64,000 nt of DNA. It comes from Ciona savignyi. Lineage: Eukaryota; Chordata; Ascidiacea; Phlebobranchia; Cionidae. Each line of letters opens with the position of its first letter. The stretch's first letter is position 1. A program made the position numbers and the translations under genes. The stretch spans positions 580,461 through 644,460 of the forward strand of contig CH003206.1 of the NCBI GenBank assembly GCA_000149265.1, given 5' to 3'. This document shows, in pieces, positions 34,801 to 46,161 of the stretch. Under the pieces are notes generated by a model that saw nothing but the letters and a program-made list of their open reading frames with translations, was not told where the DNA came from and searched no databases.

Positions 34801-35405
34801 CAGACTTGTTTTCTTATAAGTCAGGTCGCGGCGATCTATATGGTAAGTGAGTGGAAAATAGAAAAGCTACAGCTTTTTAAAGTGTTTTTGGTTCTCATGT
34901 AGCATTTTAGTGCCCATGGTAGACTGTGCAAGAGTTTCACCTTACCAAGGCTTTGAAAGGTCAGGCATGACTTTAATAGTGTAACAATATAATATTAAAC
35001 GTAACCTATTTTTATATATTTAAATTTTAAGGTGATGTATTTTTCCCTTTAGAAAACATATTATACACTGCCGAACATCTAGATTAACTGGTCCTAATCA
35101 GAATCACAGGCAGTACATAGTACTTATAGCTGCAAGTACACAGTACTTATAGCTTTTTAGGTCTTGAGTTATTGCATTCTACAGGCTTACCGCTTAATTC
35201 GACCTGATCTGTATAACTTCAATACGTCGACTTTTTTACCACGCTAATAATACCACAACTTTATATGTACGCACAATACATTGAATTTTAATCAGAACAG
35301 AAACCGAATCGCACAAGAATCCGATATATGCGCAACAAGACTTGGTTTGTAGAAGGAAATAACGTCCAATCTCAATTTTACAATGTTTTGACGAAAGCGT
35401 TTAAG

Positions 35406-35510
35406 TTAAAGACATTCATATCCGTAGCTGGGTGACTTCTGACATTGACTTCGGCCTGGGCAAGTACATCTCTGCCAGCGGTGGCGCCCTCGAACACCAA
35501 TGCACTGACT
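35406..35510 (-). pseudogene. Duplicated CART terminal exon, damaged
   Basis: Nearly identical to the second to sixth cysteine part of the CART-like exon 4, including stop (35406-35408). A 13-base deletion removes the splice acceptor and the codons for the first cysteine through Gly. No other CART exon lies nearby, so the copy cannot make a normal product. Confidence 0.8.
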
Positions 35511-35531
35511 TGTGACGTAATAAAAGTGGTG

Positions 35532-35671
35532 TGGTACGGTCGTGTGGCCGAATGGTTAACGCGACCGATACATATACCGACTCTTATACAAAAAACGGTC
35601 CTGGTGACGAGCCCATCATGGGTTCGAAACTTCGCTAAGTTAAAAAAATATATATATATATAACAAAAAAT
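35532..35671 (+). repeat. SINE-1, complete, with target duplication
   Basis: Best SINE-1 reference copy: head TACGGTCGTGTGGCCGAAT, A-box part GGTTAACGCGACC, middle GGTCCTGGTGACGAGCCC, B box GGGTTCGAAAC, A/T-rich tail with TATATATATA. It is flanked by a perfect 13-bp duplication AATAAAAGTGGTG (35519-35531 and 35672-35684). Confidence 0.92.
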
Positions 35672-36374
35672 AATAAAAGTGGTGTGAATGTCAAATTTGA
35701 TGTCCGAAAACAGGTTTGTTCAAAACCAAATTCAGTTTCAAATGGTAACCTTTTTTACCTGAGTAAGTAAAAAATACCTGCCCGTTTTTTCGCCCATACA
35801 CAGGAAGTTCTTATCCCATCATTTTACACGGTTGGAAAATAGCAATAATTAAATAAAATATGCATATGTCATTTAATAGTAGGTATTGATAAATATTAAC
35901 TGTCAGAGACGTCCGTATTTACATATACACCGCGCAAGTTAGTATTCGTGGATTAGGCCACTCGGAAGCCTTAAATACATATATGCATAACCACTGGGGC
36001 ATAACTAGGTGTTATCTACTGCAATGGATTGTCCCTTGTTAAGAACCAATGTCATTCAGTCGATTTTCTTCCCACGCATGTCTGTCGACAAACCACCGTT
36101 TTCTGCCATAACCGCAATTCCTATATGTGTTCCCTCGTTGACCTTTCAGCTTTGCTGCATTGGCGGTCCGGACGTTTATCAAAAAATTTGATAACAGGAA
36201 TTTTAAAACTTAGCTTTCCTTTTATATTAAGTGGCGCCAGTCTGAACTGGAATTTAGATTAACCTCACCTAATGCGGTAGGTGGTACGTTCCCACGAGTT
36301 TTCAAATGCTAAACAACATATAACGTTACTAGTTGAAAGACCTTTCTTCTAAATAGTACTTGTGATAACAACGC

Positions 36375-36380
36375 TATAAA
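36375..36380 (+). promoter_or_regulatory. TATA box of FREP B
   Basis: TATAAA in a segment (36210-36610) that is the inverted counterpart of the FREP A 5' flank. The ATG is about 510 bases on because some 250 bases are extra in this copy. Confidence 0.55.
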
Positions 36381-36892
36381 TTCTAGTGCACATTGCTTAC
36401 TAACTTCAGTCGTAGCAGTGGAAGTTGAGAAAGGCATCAGCAAAGAACGAACCTTTGGCGGTTAACATCTAGCTTATTTTCGGTCAATTTCGAAGAACTA
36501 GATTATACTTAGAAAGCTGAGACAATATTTAGAAATAACTATCCTATAAAGCTTGTCCCAATTTAACCCACATTTTAAAATATTTTTCCACAAAGTTGCC
36601 TTTAGAAATTGCCTATTACCTTGGTGGTACAGTTACTGTACTGTAACCGATGTGCAGAATAAATAAAAATAACAAGGCTTAGAGCCGGTACTATCGGCCT
36701 CAGTTTTATCGGGGTCAAATTTACTGACACATCAGAGCACAATCTATTTATTTTGTGTTAAGATGCACCAAAGTTATATTGTAATTCAAATATGAAATTC
36801 AACTTAATTAATAAAAATGATACTATTTAAAGGCTTTTATAAAATAAACTATTGATTTTTACAGAATTTTAAATCAGATCAAGCAGTTTAAA

Positions 36893-38648
36893 ATGCGAAA
36901 ACAATATGTTGAAATCTGTGCATTTTTGTACATCTGTCTTACCATCGGCTACGAGGTTTGTGGCCAGAATTCGCGTCACGTGATTTTGTCATGCGGAAAT
37001 GACGTCACTTCCGAGAAGGGAGAGCCAGGACAAGCCGGCAAAAAAGGTCCTGTGGGTGAACGTGGGATGGAAGGACCCAAGGGCGCGAAGGGCGAACAAG
37101 GCTTATGTGACCCGTCTTGTAGATCGGCCTATAATCTACTAAACGAGAAAGTTAGAAGGTTGGAGAGTACCGTTGATATACTTGGTAAGTTTGCAACAAT
37201 CAGGTATTTAGTAATATTTATTACTATTTAGGTTTTTTTAATATATATTATATGTATTATTGATTTAATTATATTATACCATTAAGGAACACCAAAAAGC
37301 TGCAAGGAAGCTTTGCGGTTTGGTTACAACGACAGTGGATTATACAGAATATACAATCCAAGAAATAACCAAATTTTGGAAGTTTACTGCGATCAAACCA
37401 CGGACAATGGAGGTTGGATGGTCAGTTGGTATATTTGCTGGCTGTTTCTGACTGCACTCATTACTAATAAACACATGATGAAGGTGATTCAGCGACGTAC
37501 AGACGGCTCTGAAAACTTCTATCGAACGTGGACTGAATATCAAGAGAAGTTTGGGAATCTTAGTAATGAATTTTGGTTAGGTGGGATGTTTTATGTTATA
37601 TTATTCATTGCAATAAAATATTTACTCACATATTCTGAACTACTAGGTCTTGAAAACCTTCATGCTCTAACCAGAACGGGGGGTTATGAACTAAGAATCG
37701 AATTGGAAGATTGTGCAAACATTAGAAAGTTTGCAAAGTTTAGGTGGGTTTTGGTAAAATAGCAGTTACAATTTAGTTTGTACTAATCAATAATTTAAAT
37801 CACTTTTGTTTAGCTCCTTTTCTATCGGCTCCGTTGAACAAAGATATTCATTGGCAGTATCCGGTTACTCTGGAAATGCAGGTAAGAGTGTATTAAAATC
37901 GCTTAATTCGTCATAGAGAAATTTATGTTCTAGGAGATTCGCTTATCTACCACAACGGTCGCTCCTTTACAACTAAGAACGTGGATAACGATTCAAATGG
38001 TGGGGGCAATTGCGCTGTGTTAGATCATGGAGCCAGGGCCGGTTTTAGGCCGATTTGACCGATTAGATCAAATTGGGCCCCGCACCTTGAAGGGGCCCCG
38101 CGCTAGCGGGTTTCTTTCTGTATTACGAGGTTTAAAATACTACTGAAACGTAAAATAAAAAGTGAAATAATATTCTTTCTCATAATATCAATTTGTTATG
38201 CATCGAAACTAAGTCAAATTTATATTTCTGTGTCTGCCTGTTACGTCATAATGAATATGGTTGCTAAACAATATATATATGTTTGGAAGTAAAACAATAT
38301 AGGCCTATCGTAAATAAGCATCCACATTACCTTTAATTTGTTTTATAGCAAGTATTAAATGTCTATTTTTGTAGTTTGTATGTACTGGTATGTATTTTAT
38401 GATATATAAACACCCATAAATTTTGCTATGAAGAGTAGGGGCCCCGCCATCACATTTCTAATTGGGCCCCGCGGTTCCTAGCACCGGGCCTGCATGGAGC
38501 TTGGTGGTATGGTCATTGTTATCATTCCAATTTGAACGGAGCGTATCTGAACTGCAAAACTACAACTGAACAAGCTGCAAGTTGGGCAACATTTCACGGC
38601 AACCGATATTCAATGAAATTCATTGAAATGAAATTCAGACCGATATAA
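36893..38648 (+). pseudogene. FREP B: collagen-fibrinogen lectin split by a MITE
   Basis: Same six-exon plan as FREP A and C: 36893-37184, 37287-37420, 37484-37580, 37647-37743, 37814-37881 and 37934-38648. Signal peptide, nine collagen triplets (GEPGQAGKKGPVGERG...), neck CDPSCRSAYNLL, fibrinogen domain. The last exon holds a 459-bp DNA transposon at 38034-38492. Without it and one 8-bp duplicate, the exon is exactly 248 bases and open to its stop, as in A and C (311 aa). With it, translation ends a few codons into the insert, losing about 50 residues of the fibrinogen domain, including WWYGHC and the region that forms the ligand pocket in ficolins. All splice sites look good, so the damage is recent. 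Confidence 0.88.
38034..38492. mobile_element. hAT-type MITE, 459 bp
   Basis: Inverted ends CAGGGCCGGTTTTAGG and (reverse complement of the right end) CAGGCCCGGTGCTAGG, 13 of 16 alike, starting CAGGG/CAGGC as in hAT elements. Perfect 8-bp duplication CATGGAGC at 38026-38033 and 38493-38500. Subterminal GGGCCCCG motifs repeat near both ends. No coding capacity. Confidence 0.9.
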
Positions 38649-38786
38649 AATTTATAATCAATTTGCTCATATAATGTAAAACTGTGAAATATATAATACA
38701 AATACCCTATTGATTGGATAAAATACTGTATATTTATGAACACCGATTGAAATAATATTGAGGTCAATTTAAGATTTTGATTTTGG

Positions 38787-38824
<38 letters not shown>

Positions 38825-39474
38825 CAAACATGTGCTTGTGCGTTTTGTGTTTATTGTACAATAACTGCTTTTAACATAGCTCTAACCATGTGCCCTTATT
38901 AACATTATTACCATTAAAATTATGTTTATGATTAATATATATTTATATATACATAAAATTGTGTTGCTGAAAATGCATGTTTGATGGTTTATATATAATA
39001 GTTCAGTTACCATACGGTCGTGTGTTTTGCGTGACCGATTGAGCTAGTTCGTAGTCTAGTAAAAAATGATATTTAAAAAATCATTTTAATTCAATGAGTT
39101 ATGTGCGTAATTTGTAATATTGTGACAACCGCAAAAAAAGAACTTGGGTTGGGCTAAAATAAACAACAATATCACTTCCTATATTAATTTTATCTGGCTA
39201 TGTTTTTGTGAATATTCCAATTTTTTATCGTTTTTATTTTGTTTTAGAGACTGTTTAGGGACTTAATTATAATGTTACAATGCAGCCTTCAAAATTGAAT
39301 TTCCGTAACAGAGGCTGCTTGTAACGAGGGCACAGTCAAATATACTCGCTTGCTTCCTCGAAGTGGTATATATTTGTAAAGCAAAGGCGGTTTTCTGTAA
39401 ATAAAAATCGACTTAAATATAAAAAACACAATATAACAAACTCATTAAAAAACCATTTTACCAAACTGTGCGTG
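38649..39474. other. 3' flank of FREP B, with microsatellite
   Basis: Contains an (AT)n run of about 30 bases near 38788-38818 and sequence related to the 3' flanks of FREP A and C. The part at 38985-39175 recurs inverted at 48195-48400. No exon seen. Confidence 0.5.
38985..39175 (+). repeat. Repeat with an inverted partner at 48.2 kb
   Basis: Shares GTTACCATACGGTCGTGTG, GTCTAGTAAAAA, ATGAGTTATGTGCGTAATTT and TTGGGTTGGGCTAAAATAAA with the reverse complement of 48195-48400. Part of it contains a rearranged SINE-1 head. Confidence 0.75.
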
Positions 39475-39479
39475 ATCCC

Positions 39480-40885
39480 AATCTAATTTTTTTATGGGTC
39501 CCATTTGGAAAAATGGGACACATATTGTTTTTGTCCGTTTTTTTTTTTTTCTTTTTTTTTTTTTTTTTCGTCAAACGCTTGACAGGTATGATTTGTGGAC
39601 CCAACATCTAACACTTAAAAGAATTAAAAAAATTACCTAGGGAAATACCCTAAAAAATAAGATTTTGTTTTAAATCACGATTGTGACAGGCATGGCTTGT
39701 GGCCCCAACATATACTAGAAAAAGTAATGGAATCGCAATGAAACTTTCTCATTTGTTAGACAATATGTCCTAGATATGCAAAAACCAAACTTTTGGGTAA
39801 TATACCCATGGAAATTCCCCTGGGAGGTAAATAACCGAAATGGAGTTTTTTAAAAAAAAAGTTAGTTATTTTTGCGCATAACGCTTAAACGGCTGCTCCA
39901 AATTTCAATTAGATTTGATAAAATATAAGTGCATTAGCCACTGATAAAACACCTAAAATAATTTTAAAAAATACCCAGGGAAATACCCTAATAAATAAGA
40001 TTTTGTTTTCAAATCGTGATTGTGACAGGCATGGCTTGTGGCCCGACATCTAACAGAATAAGTATTAAAATTGCAATTAAACTTTGTCATTTGTTAGACA
40101 GCATGGTCTAGTTATGCGGAAACCAAAATTTTGGGTAATATACCCAGAAAAATAATATACCCAGAAAAACCAAAACGGTATTTTTTTAAAAATAAGCTCT
40201 TTAGGGCATAGCGCTTGGTCGGCTAAAATGTTAGTCCCCTATCCGACGTTGTACCATTGAGCAAAAAGAAATACAATATCAGGGAAATACCCTAAAAATT
40301 ACGACTTGTTTCAAAACCATGATTGTAACAGGCATGCCATATCGCGCCGACATCTCCAACAAGGAGTCGCCAAAGCGGACTAAAACTGTTTGTTAGATTA
40401 TCTAACAAACATCTAACTTTGATAACATTACTCAGATATGTAAAAACAGAAATTAATGTAGGCCTACTAAGCCCAGTGGAATTCCCCCGAAATAATGAAA
40501 CTCAATCGGGCTGTTTTGGGAATTGACCTTCATTATACTACAGCGCGTGGCAAGAAGCTTAAATTAAAACATTTGTGGTAAAATGTTCGGAAATCTCACA
40601 CGCGTATTATTTTTATAACTGCACATGGAAAAGAAGTTTGGTTTAATAACTATGGGACCCATGCGTTTATGCTTGCAGAAACAAAACTATGACAGTCCGG
40701 TTAAAACTTTCTGAAATGTTAATTAATATGGACCTGACGTGCACATATCTAACATTAACATATATTGTGTGGGGAACAATAATATCAAGATCGGATTGTT
40801 ACCTTAGGGACCCATGCGTTTATGCATGCAGAAACAAACTACATACCCGGTGTATAAAATACATATGGTAGTTAGGGACCCTGCT
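39480..40885. repeat. Diverged tandem repeats, unit about 300-340 bp
   Basis: The landmark ATTGTGACAGGCATGGC recurs at about 39681, 40019 and (worn) 40322. Around it are AATACCCTAAAAAATAAGA and GGGTAATATACCCA. The block opens with a T-rich run at about 39535-39570, and GGGACCCATGCGTTTATGC occurs twice near its end (40652 and 40808). No protein recognised; class of element unknown. Confidence 0.7.
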
Positions 40886-41576
40886 CGCATATATATATAC
40901 ATATGGTACAAAATGTGTTTTACAAATAGTGGTGGTAAAATACGTGGTTGATACTCTCTAGTTTTACATAAATTTGAATTTGCATAAATATATCGTAATG
41001 CTCTGCGAAGAAATAAAGAAAGAAAATCTGTTAAACAAATACTATAACCGTTAACAAATACCATAAAACTAAAGACTCATTTGGCTTACAACTGAAATAT
41101 AACAACGAACTTAGAGGTCGAGTATTTAAAGAAGGAAAAAACGTCGATTGCCAATTAGCTTGCGCGTCTTATCGCACAACTTAAGGAAGCCGGAATTTCA
41201 ATGAATTAATATTAGCGTCAGCCTAATTGTAAAACGAGAAACCTTATCTAAATTTTACAAACTTTTTAACATCTTTAGTTTATAATTTCCAGTATAGAGT
41301 CAGATTATGAATATTTTTTATACCTATATTTCGATATATTGTTTTTTCACATAAATTTTTACTTATGAACCTAGTTTAATAATGTAATATAATTAAGGTG
41401 CCTGTTAAGACGTTAGATGCGTATTGCATGGGACATGTTTATGTAAAGCGTTCTAAATGTTAGTTTTGTGTCCTTTTGAAAAACCTAAGAAGTCTTCGGT
41501 TAATCATTTCTATCATTTTTTGTGCGGTTACATAGATTGTACAACGTATTTTGGAAAAAAACGCAAGCGTCGTTAA

Positions 41577-41950
41577 CAAATGGGCAATCATCAGATTACC
41601 CCACGTCCAATGTCAGTTACCAGAGCTACTGTAGTGCTTTCTAAATGATTGACAAGTGCATTTAATTCAGTAAAACTTCTTATTTCACTGGGTCCAGAAA
41701 ATGTTTGCTAAGTGTCCTGCGCAAATACCTAATCAACCAGCTATCGACCAGATTTGTTTTCTTTTTGTTTGTCCGAGCCCAGTTTCGAAGTCACAAGAAC
41801 CGTTTTTGTATAGAATGGGTATATGTGTTGATCGCCTTCGGCAACACGACCGTACAGCTATCGACCAGATGCAAATCTTCAAATATTCGGCGCACCAACC
41901 CCACCAAGCGGCTTGGTTTAGACATAGAGAAGTTGTGCAAACAGATAGAC
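41577..41950 (-). repeat. SINE-2 copy carrying a nested SINE-1
   Basis: Body (GCAATCATCAGATTACC, TTATTTCACTGGGTCC) and head (CTATCGACCAGAT, AAATATTCGGCG) are separated by the SINE-1 at 41754-41855. Confidence 0.75.
41754..41855 (-). repeat. SINE-1 nested in SINE-2, with target duplication
   Basis: Reverse-oriented SINE-1 (CAGTTTCGAAG, then CAACACGACCGTAC) flanked by a perfect 15-bp duplication AGCTATCGACCAGAT at 41739-41753 and 41856-41870. Confidence 0.88.
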
Positions 41951-42127
41951 ACTTTCCGAAATGTAAGCTAATACAGTTTATTTCTGAATAAATTATTGTA
42001 TAAATTTGTTCTTTAATGTTCTTTAATTTGTTCTCGCCTTTTACGTTCATTAACACAGCTCATTTTCTATGGTCCTGTGAAACAAAATTATACATCAACA
42101 GTATCAGGAAACACTCTGGAAATGAAG
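41930..42127 (+). pseudogene. FREP E: relic of exons 4 and 5
   Basis: 42059-42127 matches the 68-base exon 5 of the FREP genes (CTCATTTTCTATGGTCCTGT..., donor GTGAGA) but is 69 bases long. 41935-41965 resembles the end of exon 4 (GTGCAAACAGATAGACACTT). The rest of the gene is missing. Confidence 0.6.
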
Positions 42128-43057
42128 GTGAGATTGTGTGGAAGAGTGTTTTAGCATCGAACCGATACAACTTCTGTTGAAGAGCAATAGACTAACCTAC
42201 AATATTATTCGGGTGGGCCGAAGAATGTCATTCATATTAAGCATATTGAAACCTCTTAATAAGTCATACATTTTTTTTAAGATTTATCGTCCATTATTGT
42301 ATATAGTTATACCGATGTCACAATGGAATAAGAACGCTATTGTATTCCCTTTTCCTACCATTTCACCAAAGTATAAAATGCTCGTTTTTACCGTCTGCTA
42401 ATTTTTCGTGGGTTAATCGGTCTTTTTAGTTAGTGTGTTTTGGAATTATCGGCAATTGTTGAGATGTATATGGCGTATTTCGACTCCTTTTTCTTTCACA
42501 ATTTAAAAACAGTCATTTACAAGACGATTCGTTCTCGCCACCATTCCCGTGTCATTTCGAATAAATTTATGAAGTTTTGGACAATGACGCGTTATTTCAA
42601 ACTCTGAATAAGAGAAGCCGTCAAAGCATAGGCCTACTGTAATTTGTACCTCAAATATAGTCTCAAAAAATTTTGGGACACGGAAATTTTACTAATCTAT
42701 TAATTACCAGTTAATAAATAAATCTGAGTTTGCAAAGATTTGTTTCTTGCTGACGAATTATGAGACATATTAAAATTGTGGATACCCTTCGAATACAAAG
42801 GAAATATATATTGATTTTGCTCAATTTTCTTTTAATTTTTAATCATTAACATAATTGAATTTTAATAAGGAACAGGGTTAGAGCGATGATTAAAGCAGTT
42901 ATTATACAATAAACAAAAACGCACAAACACTTACATGATATGTATAATCGGGTAACCGAAATTAATATGTTAAATTGGCTTAAATATTATTTCAATCAGT
43001 GTTTATAAAATACAGAATTTAATCCACGAAATATGCTACTTCATTGCTACATAAGTT
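42128..43057. other. Between FREP E relic and FREP C
   Basis: No exon seen. 42700-43057 is homologous to the 3' flank of FREP A. Confidence 0.5.
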
Positions 43058-43063
43058 TTTATT
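43058..43063 (-). terminator. Poly(A) signal of FREP C
   Basis: AATAAA on the minus strand, 25 bases after the stop. Confidence 0.6.
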
Positions 43064-43087
43064 ATATGAGCAGATTGATGATAACTT

Positions 43088-44663
43088 TTATATCGGTCTG
43101 AATTTCATCTCAATTAATTTCAATGAATATTTTGAACCCTGAAATGAACCCCAACTTGCAGATTGGTCAGATGTTGTTTGGCAGTTTAGATAGGCCCCGT
43201 TTAAGTTGGAATGGTAACAACTACCATACCACCAAGCTCCATGATGCATCACAGCGCAATTACCTCCACCTTTTGAATCGTTATCCACGTCCTTCGTTGT
43301 AAAGGGGCGCCCGTTGTGGTAGATAAGCGAATCTCCTGCAAAACACATTTCAATATGACGAAAAAGGGGATTGTAATGCATTCTTACCTGCATTTCCAGA
43401 GTAACCGGATACTGTCAAGGAATACCTTTGTTCGACGGGGCCAATCGAAAAGGAGCTGTAAAACGAGATTTAAATAATCATGAATAGTAGAAGCGTAAAA
43501 ATCAATGTCATTTGCTAATGCCTTACCTATACTTTGCAAACTTTCTAACTCTTTCACAATCTTCCAATTCGATCCTTAGTTCATAATTTCCCAATCGTGT
43601 CAGAGCATGAAGATTTTCCATACCTGATTAAGTTTGCGTATTAGCATAATTTTTTTTTATACTAAAATATGGAATTCCTACCTAACCAAAATTCATTACT
43701 AAGATTTCCAAACTTTTCCTGATATTCAGCCCACGTTCGATAGAAGTTTTCAGAGCCATTAGTACGTCGCTGGAAAACCTAGAGCGTATGATTATTAGGT
43801 TATATAGCCTGTAGTTGATACGTTTTGCAGATAGTTTTTTGTGGAGAGCATTTAAAATGCGATAGAAACCGAAACGAATGTAATAAACACAACGGAAAAT
43901 GTTAATGGCATAGATTGGGGCAATTTTCAAAGCGCAATTTGTTAAACTAAGAAATCACGCCCTTCTCGTACAACAAAATAAAGAGAACAATGGTAGAAAG
44001 AAATGACGACACATTAAACAACCAATAATTAAATAGCACAACAAATGCACTCGCATTAACATTTAGTGATGACTAAAATCGGAAATAACCAATAAATATC
44101 CACTGACCATCCAACCTCCATTGTCAGTGGTTTGATCGCAGTAAACTTCCAAAATTTGGTGATTTCTTGGATTGTATATTCTGTATATTCCACTCTCAAT
44201 GCGACCCAACCGTAACGCTTCTACACAGCTTTTTGGACTGTCTAACCCAAAGATAAATTATTTTTTTTTCTATAAAAAAATTGCTAGCTGAACGTAGAAA
44301 AATAATAATATAATTTACATTACACAAACCAGGTGTAACAAAAAAACGTGCCCGTGAAAGGCGCCATACGTTAAGTACTAGAAACTCACCAAGGTTTTCC
44401 GCAATATTTTCCAGCCTTTGAATTTTCTCAGTGAGCTGGTTATAGGCCGATCTACATGATGGGTCACATAAGCCTTGTTCGCCCTTTGCGCCCTTGGGTC
44501 CTTCTTTCCCACGTTCACCCACAGGACCTGGCTCTCCTTTCTCGGAAGTGACGTCATTTCCGCATGATAAAATCACGTGTCGGGAATTCTGGCTGCGAAC
44601 CTCGCTGATGACCAGCAAGAGAAACAGAAATGCAGATTGAATGGTTATTGATTGAATTTGCAT
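43088..44663 (-). CDS. FREP C: collagen-fibrinogen (ficolin-like) lectin
   Basis: Intact member of the cluster. Exons in order: 44390-44663, 44108-44241, 43682-43778, 43527-43623, 43388-43455, 43088-43335; phases 1, 0, 1, 0 (AG split), 1 all close, giving 305 aa. Signal peptide (IQSAFLFLLLVISEVRSQ), then NSRHVILSCGNDVTSEK shared with FREP B, seven collagen triplets (GEPGPVGERGKEGPKGAKG), neck CDPSCRSAYNQLTEKIQRLE, and a fibrinogen domain with EVYCDQTTDNGGWM, WAEYQEKFGNLSNEFWLG, NGRPFTTKDVDNDS and HGAWWYGSCYHSNLNGAYLN. Expected to trimerise through the collagen and neck parts and to be secreted. Its second intron (43779-44107) is longer than in A and B. Confidence 0.9.
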
Positions 44664-46161
44664 CTTTTAACCTTCAAATGCAAAATATAACTTAAAGGAT
44701 GTTTATGTTAACACATTTGGAAAATGTAAGATTTATTTAACCATTAACCTTTTTGTTAACTTCTTAAATAAACAAAAATAAAGTTGTTTCTATTATTCCC
44801 TTGACTGGGTATGGTCAGAACCCCTGATTAAGAAGCGTGATTGGTTTAGAGTTCTAAAGTGGCTAACTGCTATTTTAATTCTGATACAATTGTTAACAAT
44901 TTTCTTTTCTAGACCAAACCTTTCCTAAAATTCAGAGTTATATAAATTATAAGTTTGCTTTTATAATCCGAAAACCAACGATGCAGAAAAAAGACAGTTT
45001 CAGAAATTATACCACTAAGAATTACACGGCTGTTACTGCACAGAAAGTTCTTTATTAAGACACTGTGTAATTGCATCTACCTTAAAACCACTTATTTTCC
45101 CAACCCATCGAAAACAAGAAAGCATTCTTCATTACATAACAACAGCTTCTTATACAACATAAGAAGCATTGTCAGGTACTGTGACGTTTGCTGCGAACAT
45201 GCGTAAGGAGAAATACAAACAATAACAATGGTTCCTTGTAAAAGTCTGAACGAACATAGGGCATTATGATGCTTGAGTGCGTGCATAATATTGCAACGGT
45301 TATTTTCGTACTGACGTAACCTGGTAAACACAATAGAATTCATTGTATTAATTCTTTTTAAAGTTTATGTCTGAAAGAAAATTGTTCGGTAAAAAATGTA
45401 TATAAAATAATAAAATCTGACATTCTGCTGTAAAATGTAATTTTGTTTCTTAATAATTTTCTAAATGCAATTTTATTAAATAATTATTTGGTTTGGTAGG
45501 AATATTAAGCTATACATATGCTAAGTGATTTAATGTTATAATCGATGTGCTAACGGCTACCGTTCAATAGTCTTTTTTCCTGTTTGATAACTTTAATTTA
45601 GATGATTTAATTTGTATTAATTGTTTTGTGAATTTATGGGCTGTACTGAAATAAAAGTACATCTTATTTAGGTGCAAAAACAGCTCTGGTAACTGAATTG
45701 TGGACGCAATGTAGTTTGACCATAACCTGTGTGATAAAGCTCACTTACGTATTCGCGAGGTATTCTGACGATTCCTCCTTTGGTAATGATTTCCGCTTCA
45801 GTGGTGTAAAGAATATCCTATCCTAAAAGTTAACTTGTGCTTCTTGCTTATGCTGATATATCTAGCGAATAAGTATGCACTTATATTTAAAATTCAAATC
45901 CTAATTTGGTAACGTTTTACGCTTCAGTGGTGTAAAGAATATTCTATTCCAAAAGTTAACTTATGCTTCATGCTTATACTGATATATCTAGCGACTAAGT
46001 TTGCATTTGTACTAAAAATCAATGAAAATCTTCAATTTGGGCGACACTTTAATTCAAAGTTTAATGGGTGGACAACTAAGCGAAATTTCGCTTTCCGCAA
46101 GGTGGCGGTAGGTATCCATTTTTGTGATATACGGTAGTAATAATCAAATTAATGTACGGTC
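44664..46161. other. Intergenic, upstream of FREP C
   Basis: No exon supported. Presumed promoter of FREP C near the left end. The only clear structure is the tandem pair at 45782-46030. Confidence 0.4.
45782..46030. repeat. Two tandem units of 126 bp
   Basis: CGCTTCAGTGGTGTAAAGAA at 45794 and 45920, followed in both by AAAAGTTAACTT, CTGATATATCTAGCGA and AAGT. Confidence 0.85.

Larger units (their letters stand above)
35005..36010 (-). repeat. Right arm of the inverted duplication (CART 3' end)
   Basis: Reverse-complement copy of 18850-19713, diverged but continuous on both sides of the copied exon. At its left end it shows the undisturbed site that in the other arm holds the BEL element (reading TGTTACACTATTAAAG on the minus strand). 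A SINE-1 has since inserted beside the exon. Confidence 0.8.

Noticed and set aside
35534-35640. A tRNA gene at the SINE-1 copies
   Set aside because: A and B boxes are present, but no cloverleaf acceptor stem closes, the copies carry A-rich tails and target duplications, and they are scattered: SINEs rather than tRNA genes.
36009-36262. Two overlapping frames upstream of FREP B
   Set aside because: They lie at the junction of the inverted duplication and the FREP promoter flank; no splice sites or family signal.
38788-38818. Functional element in the (AT)n run
   Set aside because: A plain dinucleotide microsatellite; the short frame through it is an artefact of the repeat.
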